A stretch of DNA of 6,886 nucleotides, taken from assembly GCA_012519645.1 (NCBI GenBank), contig JAAYPU010000169.1, positions 1 through 6,886 of the forward strand. Reading direction: 5' to 3'. The DNA comes from Clostridiales bacterium (GTDB lineage Bacteria; Bacillota; Clostridia; Peptostreptococcales; JAAYPU01). The notes beneath the pieces were generated by a model. That model did no database searches, was not told the DNA's origin, and saw only the letters and a program-made list of their open reading frames with translations. Positions 4,230-6,886 of the stretch are shown one piece after another. The position numbers and the translations under genes were made by a program. Each line of letters starts with the position of its first letter. Within the stretch, counting starts at the first letter, position 1.

Positions 4230-6686
4230 ATGGAGCAGGAAGTATTAAGCGTGACAGGAATGACCTGTGCATCCTGTGCAAAAGCTATTGAAAGAAATCT
4301 GGGAAAGTTGGATGGGATCCAAAGGGCGGATGTCAATTTGGCTACTGAAAAATTGACTGTATTATATGATGAGAGCGTAACCGATAGAACAAAAATTATT
4401 GAAACGGTCAAAAAAGCAGGCTATGGAATCGTTGATACTCAAAGTGAAATACGTGAAGTAAGCATTCCGGTTTCGGGAATGACATGTGCTGCTTGTGCGA
4501 AGGCAGTTGAAAGGTATATTAAAAAATTACCCGGCATTCAGGACGCCGGTGTAAATTTGGCCAGCGAAAAGGCAAAAGTTATTTATGACTCCGGACAAGT
4601 GAGGATATCAGAAATAAAAGAAGCTATAGTAAAAGCAGGGTACCGGCCTTTGGAAATTGAAACAGGCAGTCAGATCGATCATGAAAGGGAGCGAAGAGAG
4701 AAGGAAATAAAATATTTGCGGACAAGGTTTATTGCAGCGGTATGTTTTACGATACCACTGCTGTATATATCCATGGGACATATGTTAGGGTTACCTCTGC
4801 CTATAATTATTATGCCTGAAATGCATCCGCTCAACTTCGGTCTGATACAGCTTATATTAGTAATACCGGTTATTATATCGGGTTATAGATTTTATACAGT
4901 CGGATTTCCGAAGCTGATAAAAAGAGAACCTAATATGGATTCCCTGATTGCTATGGGAACCGGTGCGGCATTTCTTTATGGTATTTATGCAATTATGCAG
5001 ATTATAAACGGGCATTCTGAGTACGCAATGGATTTATATTTTGAAACATCGGGAGTCATCATTGCATTGATTCTGCTGGGTAAGTATTTGGAGTCAGTAA
5101 CAAAGGGAAGAACTTCGGAGGCTATTAAGAAGCTAATGGGACTTGCCCCAAAGACAGCGACGGTCATACATGACGGAAAGGAAATAGTTATTCCTCTTGA
5201 AGAGGTAGAAGTAGGAGATGTAATTTTGGTAAAGCCGGGAGAAAAGATCCCTGTAGATGGTGAAGTAATTGAAGGAAGAACATCAGTAGATGAGTCCATG
5301 CTGACCGGCGAGAGTATACCGGTAGAAAAGAATGAAGGCGATAGTGTTATCGGAGCCAGTATTAATAAAAACGGGATAATTAAATTCAGAGCTACAAAAG
5401 TAGGTAAAGATACGGCGCTGGCACAGATCATTAGGCTTGTGGAAGATGCCCAAGGGTCAAAAGCACCAATTGCCCGAATGGCTGATGTCATTTCAGGTTA
5501 TTTTGTGCCGGTCGTTATCGCCATAGCTGTTATTGCAGGACTTGCCTGGTATATTTTCGGAGAGACGCTCATATTTTCTCTTACGATTTTCATAGCCGTA
5601 TTGGTTATTGCATGCCCATGTGCATTAGGTTTGGCAACTCCGACGGCGATTATGGTGGGTACGGGAAAAGGAGCGGAATATGGTGTGCTGATAAAAAGCG
5701 GTGAGGCATTAGAGACCGCGCATCAAATTAAAACTATCGTTTTTGACAAAACAGGTACTATTACTGAAGGCAGACCAAAAGTAACGGACATAGTGACAAC
5801 TGATGCTATTAATGAAGTTGAGCTGCTGCAGTTATCTGCATCTGCAGAAAAGGGTTCTGAACATCCGTTAGGAGAAGCAATCGTCAATGCTGCTAAGGAT
5901 AAGAATATTGAGTTTATAAATATAGAGAGCTTTGAAGCCATCCCGGGACACGGTATCGAGGTGATGATACAAGGGAAAAAACTGTTATTGGGGAATAAGA
6001 AGCTCATGGAAAACAGAAATATAGAAATTACACTTCAGCATGAATCGGATAGGTTTGCTGAAGAAGGAAAAACACCTATGTTTATTGCAATCGATCATAA
6101 GCAGGCAGGTATTATTGCAGTGGCAGATGTTATAAAGCCAAGCAGTAGAAAAGCCATTGAAAAGCTCCATAAAATGGGAATACAGGTGGTAATGATTACA
6201 GGAGACAACCGAAGAACTGCTGATGCTATTGCGAAACAAGTGGGTATTGACAGAGTATTGGCTGAAGTGCTTCCTCGGGATAAAGCCAATGAAGTTAAAA
6301 AACTGCAAGAAGAGGGACATAAAGTCGCCATGGTAGGAGACGGCATTAATGATGCCCCTGCGCTGGCTCAAGCTGATATTGGAATTGCAATCGGATCAGG
6401 AACAGATGTAGCTATGGAATCGGCAGATATAGTTCTAATGAGAAGTGACTTGATGGATGTTCCGACTGCTATTGAATTAAGTAAGAGAACCATCAGAAAT
6501 ATAAAACAAAACCTCTTTTGGGCATTTGCTTATAATACCGCAGGTATTCCAATAGCGGCAGGGTTGCTTCATCTCTTAGGCGGGCCGCTTCTTAATCCGA
6601 TAATCGCAGCTGCGGCTATGTCCTTCAGCTCTGTATCTGTTTTAACAAATGCACTCAGGCTTAAAAGGTTTAAGCCTTTAATATAA
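4230..6686 (+). CDS. copA: CopA, Cu(I)-exporting P1B-type ATPase
   Basis: An 818-aa membrane pump that uses ATP to export Cu(I) from the cytoplasm, of full length. Two N-terminal heavy-metal-associated domains carry GMTCASC (Cys13, Cys16) and GMTCAAC (Cys86, Cys89). Eight membrane helices are expected: about 165-183, 201-222, 235-258, 270-289, 423-442, 449-472, 757-780 and 785-806. The actuator loop has TGES (359-362). The sixth helix has CPC (462-464), and the phosphorylation site is DKTGT with Asp506. The nucleotide domain has SEHPLG with His545, then TGDN (657-660) and GDGINDAP (703-710). Tyr768-Asn769 in helix 7 and Met797/Ser801 in helix 8 complete the Cu(I)-site signature of the P1B-1 class, arguing against a Zn/Cd pump. 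AGGAGG at 4218-4223 sets the start; a small CTTCA/TGAAG hairpin (4202-4216) lies just before it. It is cotranscribed with csoR and copZ. Confidence 0.98.
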   Translation: MEQEVLSVTGMTCASCAKAIERNLGKLDGIQRADVNLATEKLTVLYDESVTDRTKIIETVKKAGYGIVDTQSEIREVSIPVSGMTCAACAKAVERYIKKLPGIQDAGVNLASEKAKVIYDSGQVRISEIKEAIVKAGYRPLEIETGSQIDHERERREKEIKYLRTRFIAAVCFTIPLLYISMGHMLGLPLPIIIMPEMHPLNFGLIQLILVIPVIISGYRFYTVGFPKLIKREPNMDSLIAMGTGAAFLYGIYAIMQIINGHSEYAMDLYFETSGVIIALILLGKYLESVTKGRTSEAIKKLMGLAPKTATVIHDGKEIVIPLEEVEVGDVILVKPGEKIPVDGEVIEGRTSVDESMLTGESIPVEKNEGDSVIGASINKNGIIKFRATKVGKDTALAQIIRLVEDAQGSKAPIARMADVISGYFVPVVIAIAVIAGLAWYIFGETLIFSLTIFIAVLVIACPCALGLATPTAIMVGTGKGAEYGVLIKSGEALETAHQIKTIVFDKTGTITEGRPKVTDIVTTDAINEVELLQLSASAEKGSEHPLGEAIVNAAKDKNIEFINIESFEAIPGHGIEVMIQGKKLLLGNKKLMENRNIEITLQHESDRFAEEGKTPMFIAIDHKQAGIIAVADVIKPSSRKAIEKLHKMGIQVVMITGDNRRTADAIAKQVGIDRVLAEVLPRDKANEVKKLQEEGHKVAMVGDGINDAPALAQADIGIAIGSGTDVAMESADIVLMRSDLMDVPTAIELSKRTIRNIKQNLFWAFAYNTAGIPIAAGLLHLLGGPLLNPIIAAAAMSFSSVSVLTNALRLKRFKPLI

Positions 6687-6718
6687 AGATTAATTTAAAA
6701 GAAGAAAGGATGATTCAG

Positions 6719-6886
6719 ATGAGAAAAGTTATTTCTATTGAAGGTATGACATGCGGACATTGTGCCATGCATGTTGAAGAAGCATTAAAAGAACTGGATG
6801 GCGTTAAGTCAGCAGAGGTAAATCTTGAAGCAAAAACGGCGACTGTTGAAATAGATCATGAGATAGCCGATCAAAAATTAAAAGCG
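6719..6886 (+). CDS. copZ: CopZ-type copper chaperone, 3' end outside window
   Basis: The first 56 residues of a small soluble heavy-metal-associated domain protein; family members are about 65-70 aa, so little is missing. It carries GMTCGHC with the Cu(I)-binding pair Cys12 and Cys15, followed by the usual helix and the strand VKSAEVNLEAKTATVEI. In this family CopZ carries Cu(I) in the cytoplasm and passes it to the N-terminal domains of CopA or to CsoR. Only 32 bp separate it from the copA stop, with no terminator, so it belongs to the same transcript. The ATG at 6719 is preferred because AAAGGA (6705-6710) is 8 nt upstream. An in-frame ATG at 6710 overlaps that ribosome binding site and is unlikely. 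Its GHC metal site differs from the ASC and AAC sites of CopA, so it is a separate chaperone gene rather than a recent duplicate of those domains. Confidence 0.93.
   Translation, partial: MRKVISIEGMTCGHCAMHVEEALKELDGVKSAEVNLEAKTATVEIDHEIADQKLKA

Noticed and set aside
3974..4411. Minus-strand open frames across csoR and copA (also 4985-5491, 5723-6007, 5985-6371 and 6095-6346)
   Set aside because: They are antisense shadows of genes with complete family motifs.
6660..6674. CTTAAA/TTTAAG hairpin at the end of copA considered as a terminator
   Set aside because: It lies within the coding sequence before the stop, has only A/T pairs apart from one G-C, has no T-tract, and copZ follows closely as expected for one operon.

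Overview
The window looks like chromosomal DNA from a low-GC, motile, Gram-positive anaerobe of the Clostridia type. This is inferred from the AT-rich base composition, strong AGGAGG ribosome binding sites, consensus sigma-A promoters, Firmicutes-style chemoreceptors without a C-terminal NWETF-type tether, and a CsoR-controlled copper operon. The species cannot be named from the sequence alone. All genes lie on the + strand.

The left part (1-3351) is a chemoreceptor locus. It starts inside the C-terminal end of one methyl-accepting chemotaxis protein (MCP), which stops at 422 and is followed by a clean intrinsic terminator. A 426-bp gap follows, with a good sigma-A promoter and a long (about 275 nt) leader. 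Part of that leader resembles a damaged cyclic-di-GMP-I riboswitch and also holds a 6-codon leader ORF. A second, complete 813-aa MCP then begins at 849. It has two membrane segments, an extracellular four-helix-type sensor, about seven consecutive HAMP-like units and a canonical signalling hairpin. The two receptors are paralogous at their C-termini. The second gene ends in a terminator containing an exact 18-bp tandem duplication.

The middle part (3345-3730) is the clearest item not explained by genes: a 370-bp non-coding element bounded by 23-bp imperfect terminal inverted repeats (19/23 identical) and flanked by a perfect 8-bp direct repeat (TATTTTTC). It has the architecture of an ISL3-family insertion, but there is no transposase, so it is best read as a non-autonomous (MITE-like) or internally deleted element. 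It sits against the T-tract of the MCP terminator.

The right part (3837-6886) is a copper homeostasis operon: a consensus promoter, a GC-rich CsoR-type operator over the expected transcription start, csoR, copA (Cu(I) P1B-type ATPase with two N-terminal metal-binding domains) and copZ (Cu(I) chaperone, cut by the window edge). In the expected scheme CsoR represses the operon until it binds Cu(I), CopZ carries Cu(I), and CopA exports it.

I found no evidence for a wholly new biological system. The points most worth a second look are the small transposon-like element, the riboswitch-like leader of the MCP gene and the poly-HAMP architecture of the receptor.
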